From: Candidatus Kapaibacterium sp.
GTDB lineage: Bacteria > Bacteroidota > Ignavibacteria > Kapaibacteriales > UBA4661
NCBI GenBank assembly: GCA_025363605.1
Contig: JANYDO010000121.1
Coordinates: 1-32,956, forward strand
Direction: 5' to 3'
Length of the DNA stretch: 32,956 nt
This document shows positions 1 through 7,800 of the stretch, one piece after another. The notes beneath the pieces are model-generated. The model made no database searches and was not told the DNA's origin. It saw nothing but the letters and a program-made list of their open reading frames with translations. Numbering within the stretch: the first letter of the stretch is position 1; the number at the start of each line of letters is the position of its first letter. The translations under genes and the position numbers were made by a program.

Positions 1-1
1 C

Positions 2-43
2 ATCAATGCAGAACTCGTATTCCACCTCGGCTGGATGCCTTAA
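2..43 (+). CDS. Possible C-terminal tail of an upstream gene (partial)
   Basis: The second frame is open from the left edge to a TAA at 41-43 and would encode the last 13 residues of a protein ending HLGWMP. The piece is too short to name a family. It is called only because the following DUF433 relic begins 28 nt later, as expected for closely packed genes. It may equally be a chance open stretch. Confidence 0.25.
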   Translation: MNAELVFHLGWMP

Positions 44-71
44 ACTCTCAAATAAAATAAACTCAATAACG

Positions 72-259
72 ATGAACTATACAAATATAATCACCATCAA
101 TCCCGACATTCGCTTCGGGAAACCTTGTATCATCGGTACGCGCATTGCGATGCAAGATATTCTGGGCTGGCGGGAATGAGCGTGCAGGAAATTTGCGAGG
201 ATTTTCCTGAGCTTACAGAGGCAAGTATTCGAGAGGATTTGGAGTATGGATTTTGCTGA
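72..259 (+). pseudogene. DUF433-family antitoxin, frameshifted
   Basis: An ATG at 72 opens a frame reading a typical DUF433 N-terminus (a short beta strand, then GKPCIIGTRI and DILGW), but it hits TGA at 177-179. The family continues in another frame from 170 (AGMSVQEICEDFPELTEASI) to TGA at 257-259. The joint is a single CTGG where a tandem CTGGCTGG would restore WLAGMS and the reading frame, so a 4-nt slippage deletion explains the break. DUF433 proteins are small DNA-binding-like antitoxins usually paired with PIN-like (DUF5615 or VapC) toxins. The module looks dead unless the break is a sequencing error. Confidence 0.72.
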
Positions 260-344
260 AAACTACAAAGCTACTGGTGCTGAAGACTGCATCATTACTG
301 AGGATTTCAATGATTCAATTATTGATGGAATAATACACTGGTAA
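246..344 (+). pseudogene. Short ORF resembling the C-terminal end of a PIN-domain toxin
   Basis: A 32-residue ORF overlaps the end of the DUF433 relic. Its second half, with GAEDCIITEDFNDSIIDGI, resembles the last strand-helix region of VapC-type PIN ribonucleases, where an acidic (S/T)ED motif follows a hydrophobic strand and a GxxIDGV-like stretch follows. The rest of a PIN domain (first Asp, middle Glu) is absent. I infer a toxin remnant left after deletion of the main body, in keeping with the broken antitoxin just upstream. The match rests on a short motif only, so chance is possible. Confidence 0.33.
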
Positions 345-367
345 TCTCAACTAATACTTTGTAAGAT

Positions 368-739
368 ATGGAAATAAAAACGCATCTACAAATTCTTCAA
401 TCACTTGCAAATGGCTTCAACCCTATCACAGGAGGTAATCTAGCAGAAGATAATATCTATCATCATCCTCAAATTATTAGAGCATTGTTTACAGCAATAA
501 AGGCTTTAGAGCAAATAGAAATTCCTGATCACTTACCCAATACAACCAATAAAAAGGTTCTACCAGTTAATGCTGGAAAACCTTGGAGTCGTCCTGAGGA
601 TATACAATTAACTCAAAAATTCGATGAAGGAGTTTCGATAACAGAACTATCGCACATACATAGCCGTACAAGCGGTGCAATCCGTTCAAGACTCATAAAA
701 CTTGGCAAAATCATCATTTCCGACGAACTCCCATTTTAA
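368..739 (+). CDS. Small protein with C-terminal helix-turn-helix (Myb/SANT-like)
   Basis: This encodes 123 residues. The N-terminal two thirds is helical and contains NPITGGNLAED and a stretch rich in Ile and Leu, with no family I can name. From about residue 70 there is a recognisable module: KPWSRPEDIQLTQKFDEG, then SITELS, then TSGAIRSRLIKLGKI. This is the pattern of small helix-turn-helix tails (trailing-helix GAIRSRL) that recur in many bacterial proteins of unknown function, often fused to nuclease or helicase domains. Here the tail is nearly the whole protein. The gene ends 3 nt before the leuC start codon, so the two are probably co-transcribed. No clear Shine-Dalgarno is seen. The function is unknown; DNA binding is an inference from the HTH-like end. 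Confidence 0.7.
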   Translation: MEIKTHLQILQSLANGFNPITGGNLAEDNIYHHPQIIRALFTAIKALEQIEIPDHLPNTTNKKVLPVNAGKPWSRPEDIQLTQKFDEGVSITELSHIHSRTSGAIRSRLIKLGKIIISDELPF

Positions 740-742
740 TTT

Positions 743-2158
743 ATGCAACAAACTATGCCCAAAACTCTCTTTGAAAAAGTCTGGAACGCCCACGTCGTCT
801 CGCAAGAACCGGACTGCCCCGCAGTGCTGTACATAGACCTGCACCTTATCCACGAAGTTACGTCGCCGCAAGCATTTTCGGAACTGAAATCGCGTGGGCT
901 GAAGGTGCGCCGCCCAGACCGCACGCTTGCTACCTGCGACCACTCCACGCCCACCATCTCCCGCGACCTTTCCGTCGCCGACGCAATGGCAGTGAAGCAA
1001 GTGCAGACGCTCTATGCCAACGCAAACGAGCATGGGATCAGGCTCTACGACCTCACGAGCGACAAACAAGGCATCGTCCATATGATTGGACCCGAACTTG
1101 GCGCGACGCAGCCCGGAATGACGATTGTTTGCGGCGACAGCCACACTTCCACGCACGGCGCGTTTGGTGCGTTGGCGTTTGGCATCGGCACAAGCGAAGT
1201 CGGACACGTTCTGGCGACGCAGTGCCTTTTGCAACGCAAATCCAAGACGTGCCTCATTCAGATTGACGGCTCGCTGAAAAAAGGTGTTACGGCGAAAGAT
1301 ATTATCCTCGCCATTATCGCCAAAACCGGCACCGAAGGCGGTACGGGCTACGTGTATGAATACGCCGGTTCTGCCATTCGTGCGCTTTCGATGGAAGGAC
1401 GCATGACGATTTCCAACATGAGCATCGAAGGCGGCGCACGGGCGGGCATGGTCGCACCGGACGACACAACGTTTGAATACGTCGCTGGACGCGAATTTGC
1501 ACCCAAAGGCGCAGAATGGGACAAAAAACTGGCATACTGGAAAACCCTCCCCACAGACGACGGCGCAAGCTACGACCACACTGTTACGCTGGACGCAACC
1601 GCGCTGGAGCCGATGATAACCTACGGCACAAACCCCGGAATGGGCATGGGTATTACCCAACGCATCCCCGACCCCGCAAAAGCTGCAACGTCAGGCGACC
1701 GCGCAGCACTTGAAAAAGCACTTGCCTACATGAATCTCACACCGGGCGCACCAATACTGGGTCAGCCTGTGAACGTCGTCTTTATCGGCTCTTGCACCAA
1801 TGCCCGTATTTCTGACCTCCGCGAAGCAGCATCCGTGCTGAAAGGTCGTAAGATTGCCGATGGTTTGCGAACGCTCGTGGTGCCGGGTTCGGAGCAGGTG
1901 AAGCGTCAGGCAGAAGCGGAAGGACTGGACACAATTTTCCGTGAAGCAGGTGCAGAATGGCGCTCGGCGGGCTGTTCGATGTGTATTGCCATGAACGGCG
2001 ACGACGTAAAAGCGGGTGAATACTGCGTCAGCACTTCCAACCGCAACTTTGAAGGTCGTCAGGGCAAAGGCGCACGGACGCTGCTTGCATCGCCGCTTAC
2101 GGCTGCTGCGACGGCTGTTGTCGGGCGGGTGGCGGATGCGCGGGAATTTTTACGCTAA
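743..2158 (+). CDS. leuC: 3-isopropylmalate dehydratase large subunit
   Basis: LeuC with LeuD interconverts 2- and 3-isopropylmalate in leucine biosynthesis in the cytosol. The protein is 471 residues, the usual length for the bacterial LeuC family. It begins with the family signature [13 protein letters not shown] and has the aconitase-type motif [20 protein letters not shown] (about residues 131-150). The three cysteines that hold the [4Fe-4S] cluster are C351 (GSCTNAR), C411 and C414 (GCSMCIAMN). The call starts at the first ATG, 3 nt after the upstream stop; an ATG at 755 (MPKTLF) is an equally good start and matches common family N-termini better. The gene is followed after only 6 nt by a phosphatase gene. 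Its partner leuD lies about 3.4 kb downstream instead of adjacent. Confidence 0.97.
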   Translation: MQQTMPKTLFEKVWNAHVVSQEPDCPAVLYIDLHLIHEVTSPQAFSELKSRGLKVRRPDRTLATCDHSTPTISRDLSVADAMAVKQVQTLYANANEHGIRLYDLTSDKQGIVHMIGPELGATQPGMTIVCGDSHTSTHGAFGALAFGIGTSEVGHVLATQCLLQRKSKTCLIQIDGSLKKGVTAKDIILAIIAKTGTEGGTGYVYEYAGSAIRALSMEGRMTISNMSIEGGARAGMVAPDDTTFEYVAGREFAPKGAEWDKKLAYWKTLPTDDGASYDHTVTLDATALEPMITYGTNPGMGMGITQRIPDPAKAATSGDRAALEKALAYMNLTPGAPILGQPVNVVFIGSCTNARISDLREAASVLKGRKIADGLRTLVVPGSEQVKRQAEAEGLDTIFREAGAEWRSAGCSMCIAMNGDDVKAGEYCVSTSNRNFEGRQGKGARTLLASPLTAAATAVVGRVADAREFLR

Positions 2159-2164
2159 AAATTT

Positions 2165-2863
2165 ATGCCTGAAACCCTTCTCATCATCGGCGACGTTCAC
2201 GGCTGCTTTTATACCTTCCGCTCTCTGCTGAAAATGTATTGGCAGCCCGAAACCATGCGCCTTATCCAGCTTGGAGACTTGACCGATAGGGGAAAATACG
2301 TTCCCGAAACCATAGAATTTGCGCGGCAGTTGGAGGAAGAGCATCCTGAAAACGTTATGTTTCTGAAGGGCAATCACGAAGCCATGGTGCTGGAATATTG
2401 GAATGCGATGCAAAATGCGCCCCCTCCGATAGCAAGGCTTTACAGCCAGCAAAATTCTACGACGTCGCAATACTATGCCCTACCGGAACGGCTTGAACGC
2501 CTCGCGGACGATATGAAATGGCTCAACAAACGCCCGCTTTTCTGGGAAAACGACCACGTATTTGTGAGCCATGCGGGAATTTCGCACGTTTGGAAGAGCG
2601 TGGAAGAAGCACTTGTGCCAGACCACGAGGAGAACATTCTCTGGACGCGCTCACGGCTCAAAAATATCGGTAAATTGCAAGTTATCGGTCATACACCACT
2701 CGAAACAGGCGAACCCGAATTCCGCGAAGCCGAAAATTGCTGGAACATTGACACTGCCGCAGTCTTTGGCTTAAACCTCACCGCACTGCATCTTTCGCTT
2801 GAGGGAACAGTCTTGGAAACCTTCATTCTTCCTTCACGGCTCGTCGATTATAAATTTTCGTAA
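2165..2863 (+). CDS. PPP-family serine/threonine phosphatase or ApaH-like metallophosphoesterase
   Basis: This 232-residue protein carries the full set of PPP metal-binding motifs in order: GDVHG at residues 9-13, GDLTDRG at 37-43 and GNHE at 69-72, then HAG near 134 and GHT near 177. These residues bind a dinuclear metal centre that hydrolyses phosphate esters. The length and single-domain build match prokaryotic PrpA/PrpB-type protein phosphatases and the related ApaH (diadenosine tetraphosphatase); sequence alone does not separate them. There is no signal peptide, so it acts in the cytoplasm. Its start is 6 nt from the leuC stop, which suggests translational coupling, although no known link to leucine synthesis exists. 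Confidence 0.88.
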   Translation: MPETLLIIGDVHGCFYTFRSLLKMYWQPETMRLIQLGDLTDRGKYVPETIEFARQLEEEHPENVMFLKGNHEAMVLEYWNAMQNAPPPIARLYSQQNSTTSQYYALPERLERLADDMKWLNKRPLFWENDHVFVSHAGISHVWKSVEEALVPDHEENILWTRSRLKNIGKLQVIGHTPLETGEPEFREAENCWNIDTAAVFGLNLTALHLSLEGTVLETFILPSRLVDYKFS

Positions 2864-2904
2864 TCATACTTTTATCTTTTTTTACCCGATTCATTTTACC
2901 CAAT

Positions 2905-4980
2905 ATGCGCACACCTACCACCATGGTTATCGCTTTCGCAGCTACTTTTTTGCAAATATTTTCTTGGCAAACGCTTACAGCACAAACACCACCTGTGGCG
3001 CAAAGCACAAGCAAACGCCCTTTGCAACCTTCCGACCTTTACCGCTTGCAAACTGTCGGCGACCCGCAAATCTCACCCGATGGCAAATGGCTTGCTTACA
3101 CGCTTTCCACCATTGATTCGGCACAAGACAAGCGCAATAGCGACCTCTGGATGGTGAGCTGGGACGGACAAGAAACCCTGCAACTCACGCACACCAAAGA
3201 CGAAGGCGAACGCTCGCCGCACTGGAGTCCCGATGGGAAATATTTGAGTTTCGTTACTTCACGCGGCGGAGCCGATAAAAAAAGCCAAGTGTGGCTTTTG
3301 GACAGGCGCGGAGGCGAGGCTTTCAGTCTGACAAATGTGAAAGGTGATTTGAATGATTATGCGTGGTCGCCGGACGGAAAAAAACTTGTGTTGGTGCTCA
3401 AAGACGTAAATCCGCTTGATTCGGCAAAGCCCAAAACCGCACCACCGATTGTTACCGAGCGCTATCACTTCAAACAAGACATTGAGGGCTATCTGTGGCA
3501 ACCGCAAAAAACGCATTTGTACCTTTTTGATCTTGCCACCAAAAAACTTGACACCCTCACGCGCGGAAATTATGATGACCGTTCGCCGCAATGGTCGCCG
3601 GACGGTACGATGATTGCTTTTGTGAGCAACCGCACTCCTGACCCTGATTACAACAGCAACACCGACATTTGGATCATCGAAGCAAAAACAGGCGCAAAGG
3701 AAAAACAACTCACCACATGGACAGGCGGCGACGACACGCCGCGCTGGAGTCCCGACGGCACGAAAATCGCTTACACGCGCTCCACCTCGCCTGACTACAT
3801 CATGTACGACCAGCCGGTGCTTGTAGTCATTCCTGCGAAAGGCGGCGAACCGACACCGCTTTCACTCGCTCTTGACCGCCCTGTTTCGCGCCCAGTCTGG
3901 TCTGCTGACGGGCAATCGGTCTATGCGCTCATCACCGACGACCGCCGCCGATACATCGGGCAGTTCTCCGCAAGCAGTCCAAAAGCACCCGTAAAAATTG
4001 CCGAAGAAAACCGCAGCATCAGCGACCTTATGTCAGTGCAAACTTCAGGGCAAACTTCAGGGCAGACAAAGACGCAACTTTGGGCAGCCATCGTGAGCGA
4101 ACCGCAAATGCCGGGTGAGATATTTGCCCTTGAACAAAGCGGTAAAGAACAAGGAAAATTGCGCCGTCTGACGAAACATCAAGAAGCGTTTCTTGCACCG
4201 CTTGCGCTTGCAAGCGTGGAAGGCTTTACCTCCAACAGCAAAGACGGCGCACAGGTCTCAGGCTTGCTCTTCCGTCCGGCGGGCGTAGCAAAAACGCAAA
4301 AATTACCGCTTATTCTTTTTATTCACGGTGGTCCCGTTGCTCAGGACGAATGGGGATTTGACCTCACGCGCCAGATGCTTGCTGCGGGCGGCTACGCTGT
4401 GGCGGCGGTGAATTACCGAGGCAGTAACGGGCGCGGCTTGGCGTATTGCAAAGCTATTTCGGGGGATTGGGGCAATAAAGAAGTGCTTGACCTTCACGGG
4501 GCGGTGGATTATTTGGTAGCGCAAGGCATCGCGGACAGCGCAAAACTTGGCGTGGGCGGATGGAGCTACGGCGGGATTTTGACGGACTACTTGATAGCGG
4601 CAGACACACGCTTCAAAGCCGCCGCGAGTGGTGCGGGAACGGCTCTGCATATCGCTACCTACGGCACTGACCAATACATCCGTCAGTATGAAGTCGAACT
4701 TGGCACGCCGTGGAAAAATCTCGACAAATGGCTTCAACTCTCTTCACCGTTCCTGAAAGCAGACCGCATCAAAACGCCGACGCTGTTCATGGCGGGCGAA
4801 AAAGATTTTAACGTTCCGGCAGCCGGCAGTGAACAGCTCTATCAGGCGTTGCGCTCACAAAACGTGCCGACGCAACTTGTGATTTATCCCGGACAGTTCC
4901 ACGGACTGACTACGCCCAGCTACAACAAAGACCGTTTTGAGCGGTATGTGAAGTGGTTTAATCAATATTTGAAACCGTAA
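2905..4980 (+). CDS. Exported S9 (prolyl oligopeptidase family) peptidase
   Basis: A 691-residue dipeptidyl/acylaminoacyl-peptidase-like serine peptidase. A cleavable signal peptide is visible (hydrophobic residues 5-20, then TAQTPP). An N-terminal beta-propeller follows, with at least six PD40/TolB-like blades marked by WSPDGK-type motifs (for example SPDGKWLAY, WSPDGKYLSF, WSPDGTMIAF, WSADGQSVYA). The C-terminal alpha/beta-hydrolase domain starts near residue 450 with HGGP as the oxyanion motif. The catalytic triad is Ser554 in GGWSYGG, Asp634 in GEKDF and His666 in QFHGL. Such enzymes trim peptides in the periplasm of many Bacteroidota. A short tandem TSGQTSGQ duplication sits in the propeller around 4045. 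It converges with hicA, the two stop codons being 6 nt apart. Confidence 0.95.
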   Translation: MRTPTTMVIAFAATFLQIFSWQTLTAQTPPVAQSTSKRPLQPSDLYRLQTVGDPQISPDGKWLAYTLSTIDSAQDKRNSDLWMVSWDGQETLQLTHTKDEGERSPHWSPDGKYLSFVTSRGGADKKSQVWLLDRRGGEAFSLTNVKGDLNDYAWSPDGKKLVLVLKDVNPLDSAKPKTAPPIVTERYHFKQDIEGYLWQPQKTHLYLFDLATKKLDTLTRGNYDDRSPQWSPDGTMIAFVSNRTPDPDYNSNTDIWIIEAKTGAKEKQLTTWTGGDDTPRWSPDGTKIAYTRSTSPDYIMYDQPVLVVIPAKGGEPTPLSLALDRPVSRPVWSADGQSVYALITDDRRRYIGQFSASSPKAPVKIAEENRSISDLMSVQTSGQTSGQTKTQLWAAIVSEPQMPGEIFALEQSGKEQGKLRRLTKHQEAFLAPLALASVEGFTSNSKDGAQVSGLLFRPAGVAKTQKLPLILFIHGGPVAQDEWGFDLTRQMLAAGGYAVAAVNYRGSNGRGLAYCKAISGDWGNKEVLDLHGAVDYLVAQGIADSAKLGVGGWSYGGILTDYLIAADTRFKAAASGAGTALHIATYGTDQYIRQYEVELGTPWKNLDKWLQLSSPFLKADRIKTPTLFMAGEKDFNVPAAGSEQLYQALRSQNVPTQLVIYPGQFHGLTTPSYNKDRFERYVKWFNQYLKP

Positions 4981-4986
4981 TATTGA

Positions 4987-5211
4987 CTACGATTGCAAAA
5001 AAGCATCAATGCTCATTTGAATATCTTTCGCAATTTGCCGGAGAAGAATGGGTGAAATATCCCGCCCTTGATGAACCGGCACCGTTGTTCCACGACCATC
5101 TGAATGGCGAAATTGCTTGTGTGAGCCGCGCTGACGCACTTCCACAAAACCCAAACGAAGGAGTATTGCAACGACTTCTTGGGGTTTGAGTATAGGAACA
5201 CCGCTTGCCAT
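4987..5211 (-). CDS. hicA: HicA-type mRNA interferase toxin
   Basis: This 74-residue protein has the double-stranded-RNA-binding-like HicA fold signature: LKPQEVVAILLRLGF, then RQRGSHKQF, then a TTVPVHQGRDI strand and an IAKDI helix. His31 in GSH is the catalytic histidine expected for mRNA cleavage in this family. It lies downstream of a HicB-like gene on the same strand with a 44-nt gap, the hicB-hicA order. The start codon ATG at 5211 gives slightly more N-terminal residues than needed; no Shine-Dalgarno supports or excludes it. The gene appears intact. Confidence 0.88.
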   Translation of the reverse strand: MASGVPILKPQEVVAILLRLGFVEVRQRGSHKQFRHSDGRGTTVPVHQGRDISPILLRQIAKDIQMSIDAFLQS

Positions 5212-5255
5212 CAGGCTTCGAGAACAAACTGCTCAGTTGTGACAAACTCGGATTC

Positions 5256-5438
5256 CTAGGTGGGCAACCCGTCTTCCACAAGCATCGCACAAACTTCACG
5301 CAAGTTTTCCATCAACTCTTGGATGGATGCACCTTGAGAATGCGCTCCCACAAAACCCGGAACGTACCCGACATACAGATTCGTCGCTACGCAGCGTTCG
5401 ATAACGGCTGTAAAGGTGGCTGATGACGATGATGACAT
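5256..5438 (-). CDS. hicB: HicB-type antitoxin, short single-domain form
   Basis: A 60-residue protein with the HicB core: FTAVIERCVATNLYVGYVPG, then AHSQGASIQELMENLREV. This is the partly degraded RNase-H-like fold that blocks HicA. No HTH or ribbon-helix-helix DNA-binding domain follows, so it is the short form common in UPF0150-like pairs. The start ATG is followed by a run of Ser codons. It lies upstream of hicA on the same strand and is divergent from leuD, so the 96-nt gap 5439-5534 should hold promoters for both directions. Whether this short form represses its own promoter is unclear. Confidence 0.82.
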   Translation of the reverse strand: MSSSSSATFTAVIERCVATNLYVGYVPGFVGAHSQGASIQELMENLREVCAMLVEDGLPT

Positions 5439-5534
5439 AACGGTTGCATGATGATTGCGAAAACCATACGTTTCTCAAATCTATTACTTGCCAAGCAGAT
5501 TATCAATATTTATCTTCTCAATAATCAAAACACT

Positions 5535-6119
5535 ATGGACAAATACACTGCCTTCCACTCCCACGCCGCATCGCTTGCGGTCGAGAATGTCGATACCGAC
5601 CAAATTATTCCGGCGCGGTTTCTCAAAGTTACCGATAAAGTCGGCATCGGCAATCACCTCTTCCAAGATTGGCGCTACAACGACGACGGTTCGCCAAAAG
5701 CGGATTTCGTTCTGAACCAAGCACCCGCCAATACCGCACAAATCCTTGTTGCGGGCAACAACTTCGGTTGCGGCTCTTCGCGCGAACACGCGCCGTGGGC
5801 GTTGCGGGGCTTCGGCTTTCGCGCTGTGGTTTCGTCGTCCTTTGCGGATATTTTTCAAAATAATTCGCTCAAAAACGGCTTGCTGCCTATTGTGGTCGGC
5901 GAGGCAGAACTGAAGCGCATTTTCAGTATCGTGCAAGCAAGCCCCGATGCTGCATTCAGCGTGGACTTAGCAGCACAAACGCTGACCTTACCTGATAGAA
6001 CGGCACTGACGTTTCCGATTGCTGCTTTTAGCAAGCATTGTCTGCTGAATGGTGTGGACGAGTTGGGCTATATTTTGCAGCAGGAGAGCGCTATTCAGGC
6101 GTATGAGCAGGCAGCGTGA
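5535..6119 (+). CDS. leuD: 3-isopropylmalate dehydratase small subunit
   Basis: LeuD forms the swivelling small subunit of isopropylmalate isomerase with LeuC. The protein is 194 residues from the ATG at 5535, the normal family length. It begins with a typical N-terminus and carries ENVDTDQIIPARFLK at about residues 17-31, then NNFGCGSSREHAPWAL at about 75-90, the substrate-specificity and active-site loop region. It ends with NGVDELGYIL as in other LeuD proteins. The frame extends upstream to 5448, but that part has no family similarity and would overlap the hicB promoter region, so the internal ATG is preferred. A hairpin just after the stop probably ends the transcript. Confidence 0.96.
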   Translation: MDKYTAFHSHAASLAVENVDTDQIIPARFLKVTDKVGIGNHLFQDWRYNDDGSPKADFVLNQAPANTAQILVAGNNFGCGSSREHAPWALRGFGFRAVVSSSFADIFQNNSLKNGLLPIVVGEAELKRIFSIVQASPDAAFSVDLAAQTLTLPDRTALTFPIAAFSKHCLLNGVDELGYILQQESAIQAYEQAA

Positions 6120-6133
6120 GAGCGAGTACAAAC

Positions 6134-6164
6134 CCGTTCTACGGTCAAGAACCGTAGGACGGGC
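6134..6164 (+). terminator. Hairpin after leuD, possible terminator
   Basis: A 13-bp stem (6134-6146 pairing with 6152-6164) with a 5-nt loop sits 14 nt after the leuD stop. The single non-Watson-Crick position is a G-U pair when read on the + strand, and would be an A-C mismatch on the other strand. This favours a + strand RNA structure. No U-run follows, so it may act as a 3'-end stabiliser, a factor-dependent stop, or a repeat unit rather than a classical intrinsic terminator. Confidence 0.6.
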
Positions 6165-6223
6165 GGACTGCGGAATAATCTAAGAGACAAACGAAATCGG
6201 GTGGGTTTCTGCCAAATTTTTCC

Positions 6224-6231
6224 TAGATTTG
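6224..6231 (+). promoter_or_regulatory. Candidate -7 element of a Bacteroidota-type promoter
   Basis: TAGATTTG matches the TAnnTTTG element known from Bacteroidota primary promoters exactly. It lies 41 nt before the preferred start of the efflux adaptor gene and after the leuD hairpin. No convincing upstream TTG-type -33 box is at the right spacing, so the call is tentative. Confidence 0.33.
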
Positions 6232-6272
6232 CACCTATCCACTATGCTTTCATGTACTTTTCAGAATCTTCG

Positions 6273-7583
6273 ATGAATATTCCTCCGTTCCTGAAACATA
6301 AAAACACCCAACGTGCTGCTCTTGTCGGCGTGGTTTTATGCGCTGTTCTATCGGGTTGGTTTTTACTCCGCACTCAGACAAAAGAACAAAATGATTTAGT
6401 CATTAGCCCCAAACGCGGAACCTTTCGTGTTGCGATTACCGCCACGGGCGAACTCAAAGCCAAAAAATTTGTGGCAATTCAAGGTCCAACCGATGGAACT
6501 TCGGTGGGAATTTACCAGATGAAAATCAGCTCACTTGTACCCGAAGGAACGGTAATTAAAGAAGGAGAAGTTGTTGCCACGCTTGATAAATCCGTCCTAG
6601 ACGATAAAATTAAGACCGCCGAACTTGCACTTCAAAAAGCGAATGCCCAATATACCCAAACTCGTCTTGATACAACTCTGTCGCTGGCAACTGCACGCGA
6701 GGAGTTGAACAATCAGCGTTTTGCTCTCGAAGAAAAGCGCCTTGCGAAGGAACAAGCCGTGTACGAAGCACCTTCCATCAAGCGTCAAGCGGAAATTGAT
6801 TACGAAAAAGCCGAGCGGGCGCAAAAACAAGGACTCATCAACTACCAAACCAAAGTGCAACAAGCGATTGCGAAGATGCAATCCTCTTATACCGATGTCG
6901 AAAAAGAGCAGCAAAAACTGGATGCACTCTATTCCCTTCAAAAACGCTTTGCCATTACCTCGCCCTCCGCAGGCATGGTGATTTACACCAAAGAATGGAA
7001 CGGAAAAAAAGTAACCTCCGGCTCCACGATTTCGCCGTGGAATCCTACCGTGGCGACGCTGCCAGACCTGAGCATTATGGAATCGCTCGCCTACATCAAC
7101 GAAATTGACGTGCAGAAAATTCGTACCGGACAGCAGGTGCAGATTCATTTGGATGCCGACCCGACCAAAAAACTCAGCGGTACGGTGGCAACTATTGCCA
7201 ACGTCGGCGAACAGCGCCCAAACTCGAATGCGAAAGTCTTTGAAATTCTTATTTCTGTGCAGCAGCGCGACACGACCTTGCGTCCGGGCATGACGACCGG
7301 CAACGAAATTATTGCTTCCACTCTGGAAAATGTTGTGTTCATACCGCTCGACGCGCTGCACGGCGAAAGCGGCAAGCAGTTTGTCTATAAAAAAACACGC
7401 ACCGGCATTATGAAGCAAGAAGTTCGCATTGGCGCGATGAACGACAACGAAGTCGTGATCGAAGAAGGCATCACGACTGATGATGCGCTCTATCTCTCTC
7501 TGCCCCCCGAAAGCGGTAATCTTGCCGTGAAGTACTTGCAAACTGCTTCCAACAATCAGTCTGCACAAAAACAAAAACAGTAA
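6273..7583 (+). CDS. HlyD/MacA-family periplasmic adaptor (membrane fusion) subunit
   Basis: This protein joins an inner-membrane ABC permease to an outer-membrane channel. From ATG 6273 it has 436 residues with one N-terminal membrane anchor at about 18-34. A first beta-barrel/lipoyl half begins near KRGTFRVAITATGEL. A long coiled coil of about 109-226 is rich in Lys, Glu and Gln, followed by the second lipoyl half (SPSAGMVIY) and a beta-barrel domain with RTGQQVQIHLDADP and LRPGMT. Earlier in-frame starts (6252 ATG and others to 6201) add residues without family character. It is first in an apparent adaptor-permease-channel cassette. The substrate is not indicated by sequence. Confidence 0.92.
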   Translation: MNIPPFLKHKNTQRAALVGVVLCAVLSGWFLLRTQTKEQNDLVISPKRGTFRVAITATGELKAKKFVAIQGPTDGTSVGIYQMKISSLVPEGTVIKEGEVVATLDKSVLDDKIKTAELALQKANAQYTQTRLDTTLSLATAREELNNQRFALEEKRLAKEQAVYEAPSIKRQAEIDYEKAERAQKQGLINYQTKVQQAIAKMQSSYTDVEKEQQKLDALYSLQKRFAITSPSAGMVIYTKEWNGKKVTSGSTISPWNPTVATLPDLSIMESLAYINEIDVQKIRTGQQVQIHLDADPTKKLSGTVATIANVGEQRPNSNAKVFEILISVQQRDTTLRPGMTTGNEIIASTLENVVFIPLDALHGESGKQFVYKKTRTGIMKQEVRIGAMNDNEVVIEEGITTDDALYLSLPPESGNLAVKYLQTASNNQSAQKQKQ

Positions 7584-7659
7584 CACCAGTTATATCTATT
7601 TTTATGGTTCTAAGTGATTTCAGTTGCACATGTTTCGTACAAATGGTAGAAACATCCGG

Positions 7660-7748
7660 CTGTCATACCGACGCAGGTCGGTATCCATATCGAAAGAAAA
7701 CAGTAATCATGCGCATCCAATGGATGCCGACCTGCGTCGGCATGACAG
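7660..7748. repeat. Palindromic inverted repeat pair (REP/BIME-like)
   Basis: Two 29-nt arms (7660-7688 and 7720-7748) are inverted copies differing at only two positions. Each arm has its own small palindrome, CCGAC-GCAG-GTCGG or the variant, so each could fold alone or with the other. The 31-nt spacer is unrelated. The layout, two inverted palindromic units in a gap between co-directional genes, is that of REP/BIME elements or short non-autonomous mobile repeats. It lies in the 217-nt gap between the adaptor and the permease genes and may end or stabilise the adaptor transcript. Confidence 0.75.
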
Positions 7749-7800
7749 GATTTTTTCAACTAAAATCATTTATTTCTATCTTCTTCCGGTCTCCTTTTGT

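Noticed and set aside
686-1660. Long - strand ORF opposite leuC
   Set aside because: Shadow of leuC codon usage; the product has no recognisable domain and leuC is certain.
6597-7586. Long - strand ORF opposite the HlyD-like adaptor
   Set aside because: Antisense shadow; the sense strand has a complete adaptor with matching neighbours.
7624-7800. N-terminal extension of the MacB-like permease
   Set aside because: It would translate both arms of the inverted repeat, and the family N-terminus begins at the ATG at 7801.
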